Shown here: positions 21,020-32,745 of the stretch, piece by piece
Numbering within the stretch: the first letter of the stretch is position 1
How the letters are laid out: every line of letters begins with the position of its first letter
NCBI GenBank assembly: GCA_030998225.1
Contig: JAPYXD010000700.1
Coordinates: forward strand, 2,108,001-2,172,000
Direction of reading: 5' to 3'
DNA: 64,000 nucleotides
Source: Diplolepis rosae
Lineage: Eukaryota; Arthropoda; Insecta; Hymenoptera; Diplolepididae
Made by a program: the position numbers and the translations under genes
The notes under the pieces: generated by a model
What the model was told of the DNA's origin: nothing
The model's input: the letters and a program-made list of their open reading frames with translations, nothing else
The model's database searches: none

Positions 21020-22731
21020 TTAGGCAAAATTTTGTAGCCGATTTCGCAGATTTGATGATGGCCTTTTCGCCAGAGCGTACAAAATAATTTTGCCATCATT
21101 GTTTGCCGTTTTTGATGCATTTTCCTCTTCTGGTAGACGACTCAAAGTGTCTGCCACTAAATTGTTTTTACCGGGACAATATTCTATTGAGATATCATAA
21201 TCTTGGATGGCCATCGTCCATCTGGTTAATCGTCCACTCAAAAGTTTGCATGTTTTCAGGAACGTCAGCGCCTTGTGATCAGTCCGGATAATGATTTTTC
21301 CACCCATTATATACGACCGGAATTTATGTAGGGCCCAAACTATCGCCAACAACTCTTTTTCCGTCGTGTAATATGCCAGTTCAGTGCCCTTTAAGGTTCG
21401 GCCAGCATAAATTATGGGGCATGGGTTTCCATCTTCATCGAGCTGGAATAAAACGGCACCCAATGCCACGTCACTGGCATCAGTTTGCAAATAAAAAGGT
21501 TTTTTAATTTCTGGGTAATTTAGTAAGACAGAGCTACTGAATAATAATTTTATTTCGTTGAAGACTCTCTCCAGGTGCTCATTCCATGTCCATTTTACGC
21601 CCTTTTTTAATAATTCCAGAAGTGGGACAATTTTCGCAGCATGATTTTTTGAGAATTTAGTATAGAAATTAATCAAACCCAAAAATCCACGTAATTCTTT
21701 TAAATTTCGTGGTCTTGAAAAGTTCTGGATAGTTTCAATTTTTTCGGGATCTGGTTTTATTCCAGTCGATGTCAAAATATGTCCCAGAAATTTAACTTCG
21801 GATCTGAAAAAATAGGATTTTTCCAGATTGATTGTTAGATTGTTTTCCATCAATCTATGGAAAAGTGACTCCAAATGCAGCAGATGTTGTTGTACGTTTT
21901 CCGAGGCACAGAAAATATCGTCGATGAAAGTAAGATAAAAATTCCCTAGACCGTTTAGGACGAAATCTAGGGCTCTAACCAGTGCTGCCGTACTAGTTTT
22001 TAGCCCGAAGGGCGTTACGCAAAATTCGTAACATTTACCTTCGTGTAAAAATGCCGTATATTTTTTTATTCCTCGTCTAGTGGAATTTGCCAAAAACTAC
22101 TGGTTAGATCCATCGTTGACATGATTTTATTGCCACCACATCTTTGAAAAAGTACCTCCGTCGGCTCTGCGCATTCGTAATCGTTTATCATGATTTCGTT
22201 TAACTTTCTAGCATCTAGACATATTCTGACGCTTCCATCCTTTTTTAAACTAGTCACAAGTGGGTTTATATATGGGCTATTTGATCTCCGTATTATCCCT
22301 AGTTCTAATAAATTGTTTAATTCCGCTGTAACTAAATTTCTCAATCTCATCGGGATTGGATAGGTTTTAATTATAAAAGGTTTATCATCTTTTATTTTTA
22401 ATTCGTGTTCGTATATCGAGATCCGTCCTGGTTTCTTCGAAAATATGTCTTTATATTTTTTTAAAACCTCCCAGAACTTCTTCTTCTCCTCGCCGTTGAG
22501 CAGCTCGCATTTCGCCACTTTTTCTTCAATTTCAGCATCGGATATGCAGTATTTATCTTCAATTTTATCGTATTCTCTCATGTCACTAAATTCTTCATAC
22601 TTCTCTGGGTAGTTAGTTTCATTCGCGAAGTCTTGTGGATCAATATCTGTTAAATTTTCGCTGGGCTCCATATTTATTTCGTGGATTACCCGAATACATT
22701 TTTGTTCATCCTTAATAAATTCAATTTTCAA
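21020..22731 (-). pseudogene. Gypsy reverse transcriptase-RNase H
   Basis: The first part (22731-22066) has the RT fingers, with SNSPYINPLVTSLKKDGSVR and MDLTSSFWQIPL. The second part (22093-21020) has KYTAFLHEGKCYEF, the catalytic FIDD (variant of YIDD; plus about 21918), GHILTSTGIKPDPEKI and FLGLINFY. RNase H follows, with LQTDASDVALGAVLFQ, ELAYYTTEKELLAIVWAL and RTDHKALTFL. The two parts overlap in different frames, so one small indel lies at about 22066-22093. A second frame change separates it from the protease. Otherwise the enzyme motifs are complete. Confidence 0.93.
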
Positions 22732-22769
22732 TTCTTTATCTTCATTTCGTAGTATTACATAATTTTCTT

Positions 22770-23201
22770 CTATGTTAATCCTCCTTTCAACTTCTTAAGC
22801 ACATCTATTCCCAGAATACAATTTTTGTTCAATTTTGGAACTATTATAAACACGCAAGAATACGTCTCATCATTTGCATTTAAGTCTGCATATAATTGAT
22901 GCTTTAATTTTATCGGTTTGACACCTGTGGCACCTACGACGCTTGTGCCGACGATTGGCAAAATTTTACAATTTTTCAATTTGTTTTTATTGTTTTCAAA
23001 AAAGTTTTCCGAAATACATGTTATTTCGCTACCCGTGTCGATAAGTGCATCTGTTTTAATGCCCTCAATTTTTACAAAAATGTTTGGGCACTTATCGACA
23101 TTTTCGATAATTTCACAATTTTCATTTTCTAACAAATCTTTTCTTACATCTAAGTCTAGAGGTCTTTCTTTAACATTACACCCTGGGATTGCCTCTAACA
23201 T
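22770..23201 (-). pseudogene. Gypsy aspartic protease
   Basis: A retropepsin-like domain with the active-site DTGSEITCIS (about residues 52-61) and a late hydrophobic block IVPKLNKNCILGIDVLKK, corresponding to the flap/ILG-D region. It starts just downstream of the gag stop in another frame, as in elements that use frameshifting for Pol. The frame runs out at 22770 and RT resumes in a different frame near 22731, so a small indel lies between. Confidence 0.88.
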
Positions 23202-23227
23202 GCTTATATTCGACTGCCCAGGGCTAT

Positions 23228-24382
23228 CTAGTTTCCCTGGTTATTAGTAATATCAACATTATTCGTAAGATTCGAAATTTCCGGTTCACAATTTTCTGAC
23301 CTATTTGAATTTTCGTTGCTACTCCCTTGCATTACGCTTGGCGCGTTAGCAACCACCCGCACCTTTCGCATTCCCTCCTGTCCGCTCACGCCGTGAGATC
23401 GTCCGGATTCATAGGCGGCCGTATTCGGGGGACCAACATTTTCGCGACGCTGATAAACACCGTTTTTGACAAATCCATTGCCATTTTGCCTTGGGTCATA
23501 ATTATTTTCACGCTTGTCATTATGTCTATTATCATCATGGGCCTGGCTTGTGCCCAGATGGCTCGTGGGAGCATTATGGTGCCCTTCAAAACGAGCCGCA
23601 TTATTATTGAAAGAAAAATTATTATTTCTATAATTCTGGCCGGCAAAACCGTGCCCATGGCTATAATTAGAATTCCTATTTTGTTGAGCAAAATTACCTG
23701 CCCCTCTAAAATTATTTCTACTTGAATTTGGGACAAAATCTCCATTCCTAAAATTATTTTGACTGTAAAATTGCGTCCTTCCATATACATATGGATAGGA
23801 TCTTTGATCTTGGCCCAAATTGCGGCCATTATTCCCAGAACTGGCGTTAGAAGGGCCTGCTTGATCGAATGCATCAAGCAGTTCTATTAAATTTTCGAAA
23901 GTCTTAACGTTTCTGATAATAATGGCCGTTCTTATGTCATCATTAAAATGCCTTGATAATTTTGATACTATCTCATTTTCAGAGGGTGGTGGGATTAGAT
24001 CTTTAGCATTGTTTATCATTTTTATGGCGTACTCAGCTCTAGACAAATTATTATTAGGAATGTACCTTCCAAATTGCAATTCAGAGCTAATCTGGAAGCA
24101 CACATTCTCATTCCAAAATTTCTTTATGAACTTGTCTCTGAATGAGACAACATTCTCATCATTTTGAGAGACCAATTCCCACCATTCTCTGGCAATACCT
24201 TCCAGACAGGCGTAAATTATATAGTTAAAATCATTCGTACTTATATCGATAGCACTAATGTAACGCTCGAAATCTTTCAAAAATCGCATCGGCCTTTCAC
24301 GTTTGTGCCCTGAAAATTTGGGCATAGGATATTTGTTTAACCATGGTGAGACTGCCGAAAAACTACCCTGATTTCTCTGCAA
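23228..24382 (-). pseudogene. Gypsy gag, capsid part
   Basis: The capsid-like region begins with PWLNKYPMPKFSGHKRERPM and continues through ACLEGIAREWWELV and SFRDKFIKKFWNENV, typical of Ty3/Gypsy retrotransposon gag (Retrotrans_gag fold). It is followed by a low-complexity Asn/Gly/Arg-rich tail from about residue 180. I see no CCHC knuckle. The frame differs from the upstream coiled-coil segment (24391-25029), with only about 10 nt between, so a frameshift has probably split a single gag. Confidence 0.85.
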
Positions 24383-24390
24383 TTTACTTT

Positions 24391-25029
24391 CTAAAACATA
24401 CTGGTTACCATTTTCTTAGCGATCAAATCTCCACTTAAACAGTGAAGTTCCTCGGAAGTTTCACCCAGTACATTTACTTTAGCTTCTACTTGTCTTATAT
24501 TTTTTTCTAATTCTAAATTTTTATGATCGCATTCGACCTTAAGCATTTCTTCGGTGCTATCCATTCTCTCTACCATCAAACCTGCAAATTCACTAAACTT
24601 CCTAGCTGTATCATGTTTCAATTCGGATAATTTTTTAGAATTCTTCTTGACGGTATTTATAACTGTCGCCTGATTGTTTGCTACGCTCTTAATTTTAACG
24701 CCGATAGACTTTAACTTCAATAACATTTGATCTAATTCGGCAATGTCCTCCTCATCTGAATCTGCAAACTCATCAACGTTTAATGATGAACAAATGGATT
24801 CAGTACCCACTGATTCGCGCGACACGTTTCTTTCATTTACCGACAAATCTAATGCCTCATTTTGGCCATCTGAAACGTTACAATTTCCGGTTACCAGTTG
24901 GGTCGTATCCCTTAATAACTCGCCCATGTTAAAGCTGTTAGCCATCATTGATTGAGATTGTTTAAATATTCTTCTACTTGCTTCGCTTGAGTTGGCCATT
25001 TTGAAATTAAATTTTGGAAGACGAAACAA
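24391..25029 (-). pseudogene. Gypsy gag, N-terminal coiled-coil part
   Basis: 212 codons: an acidic Ser-rich segment (DSDEEDIAEL), then a long heptad-like stretch (about residues 95-200, rich in Leu/Lys/Glu) that would form a coiled coil. It is the first ORF after the primer-binding site and is followed almost at once by the capsid frame, so I read it as the N-terminus of gag. No database family is recognised for this segment alone. Confidence 0.7.
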
Positions 25030-25850
25030 GAATTTTAATGTTACATATATTTGTATTAAATAAATGGTAATTTACAAATTGAGTGATTTACGATCACGAT
25101 ACTCAAAAGAAACTAAATTAAATGTTAATTGAGAGTCCTGGTTTTGGACAATTCACTAACATAATTTATTGTAATTAAATCATTACAAAAAAAAAATTAT
25201 GAATTAAGTGAAAATAAAACTCTCATTTTAAACAAAAAACAGAATAAATTAAAATCAATTTCGAATCTAATTCAAATTGATAAATTTATTGACCAAAAAA
25301 AAATATTCATGACCATTTAACATTCATAATTAATTAATGGTGATCAAAAGGAAAACTTATCAATTTCAATTTTTATTCCCTGTCAGATCTTATTTAATCT
25401 GGGATAGAGAATTTATTCCGAAATCGAAATATAATTTTAAATTGAAGTATTATTTCCTATGCTTGCTTATTTAAGGTGAGACCTATTTGTCTCCTTGTTT
25501 ACTGTCCAGGGCATTCACCTTCGCGCCCATTCTACAGCAACACGTGCTAACACGCAGCGTCAAACGTCAAAGTCAGCTGAGTGACGTCAAGCTGACTTTT
25601 GACTGTTGACACTAGGATTTTGGAGATGAATCTATTTTTCTTCACCTTTATAATATATTTTAAACTGAAATAAAACTCATGCACAAGGTGGCAAATTATT
25701 TTAGACTCAAAACAACGACAATTTCACCAGGAATACCAGACAAAACGTCAAGATCATGCTTGAATTGACCACCCGGTATAACATGACGTATTTTATCTAA
25801 ACACGAAATGATCGCATTTTCACGAAATTTTCAAATTCAATAACCTTCGT

Positions 25851-25868
25851 GCCCCACGTTGGGCGCCA
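25851..25868 (-). promoter_or_regulatory. Primer-binding site complementary to tRNA-Lys
   Basis: The + strand reads GCCCCACGTTGGGCGCCA, which matches the 3' end of animal tRNA-Lys(CUU) including CCA as I know it. On the - strand it therefore lies 2 nt inside the 5' LTR and can prime minus-strand DNA synthesis. Confidence 0.9.
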
Positions 25869-25870
25869 GT

Positions 25871-28181
25871 TGAAACATTTCGACCTTTACGATCTTTAAT
25901 TTATCAATTTTTAAAAATTTATCAAATTATTTTTGCCCGATTTGGTCAAAAGTTTCGCTTTTAGATTCTGATTTTAAATTTCAAATCTGCAATTTCTAAT
26001 TATATCAATTTCCTGAATTTTGGGAAGGCAACTTTGCCCTATTTTAGACCAAAATTGTCCTTTCAAAATCTACGTGTGGGTCACACGAAGGGTGAAAATT
26101 TCGCGAGCTTTTATTCGTTATTTTAAGAGTGAGAACAGAAAAGAAACTCACGATTTTCAGTTTTTCCGAATGAGCAAAATAGAACGGAGGAATCGTCGGA
26201 TATATTTCCCGTGATATTTGATTTTTGAGAATCTAAAAACCATAAAAAAAAACTTCAATTAGCAAGCACCAAGATTTCGCGCAGTTGCGCCTTCAAATAC
26301 ACGGTTTAATTTTTGGGTTTTCCCTACATCTGAAAATAACGTTGTTTGACTTTTTGGATCATGGAATAGCTTGCTCTGCCAGATAAATTACCCCGAGAAT
26401 ACCTCAGTTATTTGATTTCGCGCCCTACCGTTTATTTAAAAATTTAGTTAGTTAAGAAAGCATCAGTAAAGTCGGTTCCAAATTTTGGAAATTATGAGCA
26501 TAAGCTCCCGACGAGGTCATCATTTGCCTTTTCCCTCCCACAAAAACAAACCACAACTACACTGGACCTTGGTTGACCCAATTGGAATTTATTTAGGGAA
26601 GTGCAGGGAAGCACCGTGGCAGTGAAGTGCCCTCAGGGCTCCGACACTGCTCGGCAGAAAGAAAAGTTGTAAGGATGGGAGCTTTCTCCGAGTCTCACTT
26701 TTTGTGAGTGCACGGATACTTGCCTCCCGGGTTGACCACAATCCAGTAGTTTCTGCTCGAGCTTATTGCTCGCTATTTTTGCTTTATAAAAGAAGACCCA
26801 CGTGTATTAGAGAAAAATCCAATCTACAACTTTTTTTTATTTAAAAAAAAAGGTGATCCAAAAAGTCCCTAGCAAATAAGGGAGGACCAGGAACCATGGA
26901 CGATCTGGTTCTCAAAGTAGTTCACCTGATCGTGAGTTGCAAGTGAACATACTCGAGCCCGAGATCTTGAGACAATTTGCTAAACGCCCCGGTGTCGAGA
27001 CGTGCTCTCACCTTTCTGGGCAGCGCGCCTGTAATAAAATTTGTGGATCAGCAACCGTGCACGTTACCTCGGTTTTCCACCTCTCTATTAATTTCCCCCC
27101 TTAATTAGTATGCGCGCGCCTCAATTAGCGACCGCGATCGAGTCCAATTAAATCAATAAATCAAGAGTTTTATGCGCGATGTTTTCCCCCTTTTTACGAC
27201 CGTTTTCGGGTTGAAAATCAGTATCAGGAAAAAGCTGATATTCTCTTGATTATGACGATGTTTTTCAAATTTCGAAAAGTCGCATATTTCGTCCCGTGGA
27301 AGCATTCAAAACTTGATCTGCACTCAAAAGCGAAAACGCACCGCGTGACGATGACGAGACAGCCTTTCTCCCATTTCACCTCCCGCTGGCGTGTGCTACT
27401 TGCGTGGGCGAGGGTTCCTATTGGACAGCGGTGTGGGCAGGCTTGAACGTCGTGTAACGCTTTTTATAATAAAAAGGAGATTTCAATAAATCAACTTCTA
27501 TTTATCATTGTTAAGTGACCCATTTTCATAAATACAGTTATTCGTAATGTTGAATACTAATGGATTTTACGGCACAATGATAATTATCTTTACTTATAAT
27601 ATCAAAAATCTATAATACTTGCAATGTGGCAATGATTATAATTATTTATTTAAAATAAAATAACAATTATATTTGCTTATTCAAAATATAATAATAGCTG
27701 TATTCACTTATAACCATACAGTTAGGTTCATTTATTTATACATTACATTTGTTCATTTGGTTATTTTATTTAATCATTAATTAAAACTCCCATACGTGTA
27801 AATAAATAAATGATCCTGTTATAAATAATAAAAAAGAATATGAAAAAAAGTAACAGTGTGGGACGCCCGCCTATCCAGCGGACCATGCCACACGCTGCTT
27901 GATCTGAGTGAGTGGTCGGGTGGCAGCAACCACAGGTTAGTGTGGCGCTCGCTCAGAGCACGAACGAAAATGTCCGTGAAAAGCAGGCTGCCTCGTTCAC
28001 GCCGCGTTCACTTCCGGTTTGGAGGTAAATCATTAATTGCTGCTCAAATACTGGATCATACCTCGCAATTCTTTTGTGCGAGTCTCGTGGGAATCTACTT
28101 GTTCTGAAACTAATCCTCATTTTGTGGATTTCTTCCTCTTTTCGTCGCAAAAAGGCGGATACCGAAGGCTGGGCCGTCTCA
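25871..28181 (-). repeat. LTR (5' LTR in element orientation)
   Basis: 2,311 bp, near-identical to 14925-17233. It starts TGAAACATTT and ends GGGCCGTCTCA, followed by the CTAT duplication. Confidence 0.93.
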
Positions 28182-28185
28182 CTAT
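28182..28185. repeat. 4-bp target-site duplication CTAT (right) of the Gypsy element
   Basis: Matches 14921-14924. Confidence 0.88.
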
Positions 28186-30274
28186 ATTTTAAATTTTATA
28201 ATAAAAGTATTTTTATCTTAAGTTTTTGTAACCTATGCGGAGACTTTAAATTTGAGAATTGAGATGCTTTACAGAGAAGAAAAATTGTGTTATTAAAGCA
28301 GTTGATTCCTGGAGATTGAAAATCTTTTACTTAATATTTCAATTTCAAACATTGAATTGGTAAATATTTATTAAAAATTCAGAAGTTCAATTATAAAACA
28401 TTATAATTCAATTGCGATATAATAGCACAGCTCGTATCACATGGAACATTACACGATATTGTACAATATCTAATTCATAACAATGAATAAAACTATAAAT
28501 AAGAATTTAGATACAAAGTAATTTTACCCTGGCGCTTTTATTATCACGATCGCTGGAATGGCTCACAGTCACAGCATTCGCGCATGCGTACGTGTCGAGA
28601 CAGAAGTGTCGAGTTCTCTCCCGAACGACAATGTTTAAACGCTTGTACTGAATAAATTATTAATGATGGAATTTTTTTAACTATACCATCTTAAAGAGCA
28701 AGTTCGAATCTACGTAAAACATTAAGAATCAGAGAATCGATTTTTGGCCGCTTAGGGGTCTTTCTTCAGATCGCGTCACATTTTAAAAATATCGAAACAG
28801 TATTATGTGCAAAGTATTTTCCATTAAGAGGAGATAAACATATGACACAATAAATTTAAAATCTAGATTCTTAGTTTTATATGGAAAGAATTTTATCTTA
28901 CTTTTTTGTGGCCTAAGCACAGATTTTGAATTCAAAATATAAAAATGCTCTACAGAGCTGAATTACTTTCTGAATCAAGTAGTTTATTTACAAAGCTTCA
29001 AACTTTTGTAATTAAAATCTGGGAATAAAAGTTTAAGCATTTATTGGCCTTGAATTCCATTGGAAAATTTTTTGTTTACTGTTCAAATCTTCCTCCGATT
29101 TCAGAAGAACAGACAAATTAAAAATTACAAAATATTTTATTTAAAAGATTGAACTCGTCCATATGATCTTGTCAAATTGTAAAGAGACTTAAACACTTGG
29201 AACAAAAAATTTTATGTAAAATTTGATATCGATAAATATTTACATGTTCATATGAAGATATCAATGAACACATATTTTAGCTCTTTAATTTATCCATTTC
29301 TATTATAAAATTTTTCCTTTCCGTAGACCATTTCTTTTTTTCAATGAAAAGTCTGTGCTTAGGCGACAAAAAAGTGAGATGAAAATATTTCTAACATAAA
29401 ACTGAGAATGTAAATTTTAAACTTGAATTTTATTTTTATCTCTTCTTAATAGAAAATATATCTCTAACTGAAATTTGTTTAAATTTACAAAATCGATAAG
29501 AAGTATGGAAATTTGAATAGGAAAATATATATTGATTCAAATTTTGAACATTTATTGGCAAGAAATTTTACTGAAAGTTTATTTTTGAAATGTTCAAATT
29601 CTTATAAAATTTTACACAATATTTTAGATGTTTATTTTAGGCAGATTTTTTCCAAAATATCGGAAAAAAGTGTTGTTTCTTTGATAACATATTTTGTAAA
29701 TTAGAAATTGTCGTCTGCTTCGCGCCTCTTTTGCACGGAGTCGAGAGAAATACAATTCTCAATTTCGACTCGAAAACCGACAGCGCGAAATCTAAAAATA
29801 GCATTGCAAGGAGGAAGCGAGGAGAATAAGGAGATGTGGGACGAGTTGTTCTCGCGTGCAAGAGCGACAAGGAAGAAACAAGGGCAGCGCGCGCCACCGC
29901 CTTTCCCTAATCGCTTCTCACTGACAGGAGGTGCTTCTGTAGCTGTGACTGCGTCCGTATCAGATCTGACCACACTGGAACTGACCCCTCAATTAGGCAA
30001 CTGCTGAGCACGCAAAATGCTCAGGTTGAGACAGCTGAAAATAACTTCTCGTATTTATTTCCGGCTTTGTGCGAAATGTTTTGAATAAACTATTAAATCC
30101 TTATTTATTTTATAATCTTAAGTAGAATTAGTTTATTTTCAGCTGCTTCGTAACAAACCACACCGGAATATTATGCTCTCCTGTCCCAGAGCGGGGGTAG
30201 TGCATGGACCAGAATGAAGTCGAATAATTCTCCCTTCAAAGTTAATTCATTTTAAGCTTTATCTAAAAATTACA

Positions 30275-31274
30275 TTACATTGGTTGTAGATGCTGCAGCG
30301 GCAGTCGAACTGAGGGTGTTGACATAAGAACGTTACCCGGTGATACAGGATTCGCTGATGTCAATATTCTAGTGCTTCTAGTTCTTGTGGCTGGAGTGTC
30401 TTCAGTATATGTTGCTTCTTGTTTTTCTTTTTCAGCTTCATCTTGTTCAGGGTTGACCTCCTGATTTATCCCTAGTTCGGCCAAATGTTGTGTAGCTTGA
30501 GTTACTCCTGACCTGCCTTTTCGTTGTAGACAATACCTTTTGCCTGTCGTCATTGCAAGTAGTTTGGTGCGACAGACATAGATTGCCAAACCCACGACAA
30601 GATGTCCGATTCCCAAGTAAGAATCATGGGTCAGGATAGTTTGCTTAACTCTGGCTTGTTCTTGAGAGCTGATCTCGTTGAGATGATTTTCCAATTGGTC
30701 TAAAGTCTCCTCTGCCTTCTTGTATTTACCTCTTTTATTTGAGATGTTTTCAGGCAACCTTACCTCAGTAGCTGGTAATGCTGTGAGTTGGCTATTCCGA
30801 AGTAAGGCCGGTGATAATTCGGTTAAGTTCAGGTGGAGATATGGTTCGTAAATAGCCACCGATACTTGACGTTGCAAGCTTGGTGATGGCAGCGTCATCT
30901 CACTGGTCCTCAGGCTGCATCCCGTTGCGATCTGTAGTATTCCGATGCCAGTTACCTGTAATTTTGTGACTGTCCTGGAGGGGCAAATCACTTCTGCTGT
31001 CGTTCCTGTCAATAACGAGTATATCCATCCACCCAAGGATTTGATGGGTTGGAAGTAAGGGTCCTTCTTGTAGGACACCTGGACTTCACATAGCCGGAAC
31101 GCCTCCGCAGTTGGATCGTTTGGAAGCGCACTCTCGCATGCTTCGCGCGTTGATGCTTCATATATAGGCGATTTGCCTGGACAAAGATAGAATCTTCCCA
31201 GGTCCTTGCATTGGTTCATCTCCTCCTGGTTCATCAGGATGTAGGTTCGGCGTGACTCCTCCATGGCAATGTAG
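30275..31274 (-). pseudogene. Errantivirus-like env, C-terminal part
   Basis: An open stretch of about 330 codons with a CPGKSPIYE motif, several spaced cysteines (including ATGCSLRT), and a Glu/Gln-rich helical segment. A single strong hydrophobic helix near SYLGIGHLVVGLAIYVC (plus about 30580-30630) precedes a short basic cytoplasmic tail. This is the layout of the membrane-anchored end of Gypsy/errantivirus env, related to baculovirus F. Its upstream end is cut at the GTAG target site of the solo LTR; the first part of env lies at 42342-43470. The reading frame on the two sides of the LTR is the same. Confidence 0.78.
31271..31274. repeat. 4-bp target-site duplication GTAG (left) of the solo LTR
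   Basis: GTAG precedes the LTR start TGAAAC here and follows its end CA at 42342-42345. Confidence 0.85.
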
Positions 31275-32068
31275 TGAAACATTTCGACCTTTACGATCTT
31301 TAATTTATCAATTTTTAAACATCTATAATTCTATTTTTGCCCGATTTGGTCAAAAGTTTCGCACTCTGAGTTCGAGATTATATTTCGAATTGGCAATTTT
31401 TAATTACCTTAATTTACTAAATTTTTGAGCAGCAATTTTGCCTCATTTTGGATCAAAATTGTCCCTTTATAATCTACGTGTGGGTCACACGAAGGGTGAA
31501 AATTTCGCGAGCTTTTATTCTTTATTTCAAGAGTAAGAACAGCAAAGAAACTCACGATTTTCAGTTTTTCCGAATGAGCAAAATAAAACGGAGGAATCGT
31601 CGGATATATTGCCCGTGATATTGGATTTTTGAGAATCTAAAGACCATAAAAAAACTTCAATTAGTAAGCGCTAAAATTTCGCGCAGTTGCGCCTTCAAAT
31701 ACACGGTTTAATTTTTGGGGTTTCCCCACATCTGAAAATAATATTATGGTTGACTTCCAGGCTCACTTCAACTTCAATTTCGTATATTTCTACATTCATG
31801 TTTCCCACCCTGCGAAACTCCAAAAGACAAAAAATTCTATTTATCGACCCTCATTGAAAATTAAAGAAATCTTGCAATTTACGGCATCAGAGCCCTGTAG
31901 TGACTAGAAGCACTCAGGCTTACACTTACAGGTATTATCATCATGTGCACAGGAAGATGGGTTCAACTTCTTAATTTTCAAAGAACAAAAAAGAAGAAAA
32001 CCCTCCCGCAAAATACCCGTAATATCCGCGGATTCATGTTCCAATTCTCCGAAGGTAACGAAGAACGT

Positions 32069-32300
32069 TTCACTAGTAAAGTGCCCTAAGGGGCAACGGC
32101 ACTAGATCCACAATTGATTTCATAAAACTAAAATAAAATAAAGAAAATAGGAAAGACGAGAATGTTGTCTCCCAGGTAAAGCGCCCTGAGGGGCTACGGC
32201 ACCTGATCAACAATTTAACTGGCAAGACACCAAGAAAAAAAATATAAAATATTTTGACTCACAGGTAAAGTGCCCTAAGGGCTACGGCACCTGATCAACA
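32069..32300. repeat. Three copies of a GTGCCC...GGCAC hairpin repeat in the solo LTR
   Basis: Units such as GTGCCCTAAGGGGCAACGGC, followed by AC and GATC, occur three times, about 90-105 bp apart. Each can form a short hairpin (GTGCC with GGCAC, CCCT with AGGG). A single related word is in the other LTRs (AAGTGCCCTCAGGGCTCCG near 15685 and 26625). Confidence 0.6.
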
Positions 32301-32737
32301 AAATTGGTTAAGAAAAAAATAATGTAAAAAGGAGAGCAACGTTCCCAATTTCTCACTCTGAGGTGAGTCAACGGGTACTAGTTGCTCAAGAATTGGAGAA
32401 CGAATCCGTTAAAATCCGAATAAAAGTGATCCCCTGGTAACCCGCCGATATCGGAAACCACTACCAAAAAAAAAAAAACCAGACTAAAATTTGAGCAGAA
32501 CGAGGCTGAGACAAATAAATGAAAAAAAGCCAAAAAAGAAAAAAAAACCGGAGGCTGCAAATCCCTATGTGAAAAAGGGGGATGGGTAAACATAGACGAT
32601 CAGATTCTCCAATAGTCAGGTGCGGTGATGCTAAAATGCACGTCACCTGACTATGAGCTCTGATCTAATATAGCGTCCAATTAATCGCCGCGGAGAGCGA
32701 TAAGTTCTCACCTTTTCCAGGTACGGAACCGGACTGA

Positions 32738-32745
32738 CTTTCGAG
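32738..32745. repeat. 8-bp target-site duplication CTTTCGAG (left) of the hAT
   Basis: CTTTCGAG directly precedes the CAGTG end here and directly follows the inverted CAGTG end at 41066-41073. An 8-bp duplication is diagnostic of hAT transposition. Confidence 0.93.

Larger units (their letters stand above)
14925..28181 (-). mobile_element. Complete Ty3/Gypsy LTR retrotransposon (13,257 bp)
   Basis: Both LTRs start TGAAACATTT and end GGGCCGTCTCA and are flanked by CTAT duplications. On the - strand the order is 5' LTR (25871-28181), tRNA-Lys primer-binding site, gag, protease, RT-RNase H, integrase, a 2.5-kb non-coding tail holding the palindromic tRNA-like array, then the 3' LTR (14925-17233). 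Comparing the LTRs by eye I noted about five substitutions and a few 1-2-nt length changes in 2.3 kb, so the insertion is young. The genes carry a few frameshifts and one stop, so this copy is inactive. No env was seen. Confidence 0.94.
14010..30121. mobile_element. Internally deleted foldback element (relative of the giant-TIR hAT), split by a Gypsy element
   Basis: About 14010-14480 is repeated in inverse orientation at about 29640-30121 with high similarity (shared words include GCGCGAAGCAGACGAC and GAGAATTGTATTTCTC). Next to the left terminal block, 14480-14920 is collinear with the inner right arm of the 8.3-kb hAT (around 39170-39430), and 28186-29640 continues the same collinearity (around 39470-40700). 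Removing the 13.3-kb Gypsy insertion therefore leaves a roughly 2.9-kb non-autonomous derivative of the same family without transposase. The exact outer ends and target duplication could not be fixed: similarity fades near 14010 and 30121. Confidence 0.72.

Noticed and set aside
23327..23877. 132- and 163-codon Ile/Met-rich frames
   Set aside because: Out-of-frame shadows of the Asn-rich gag tail.
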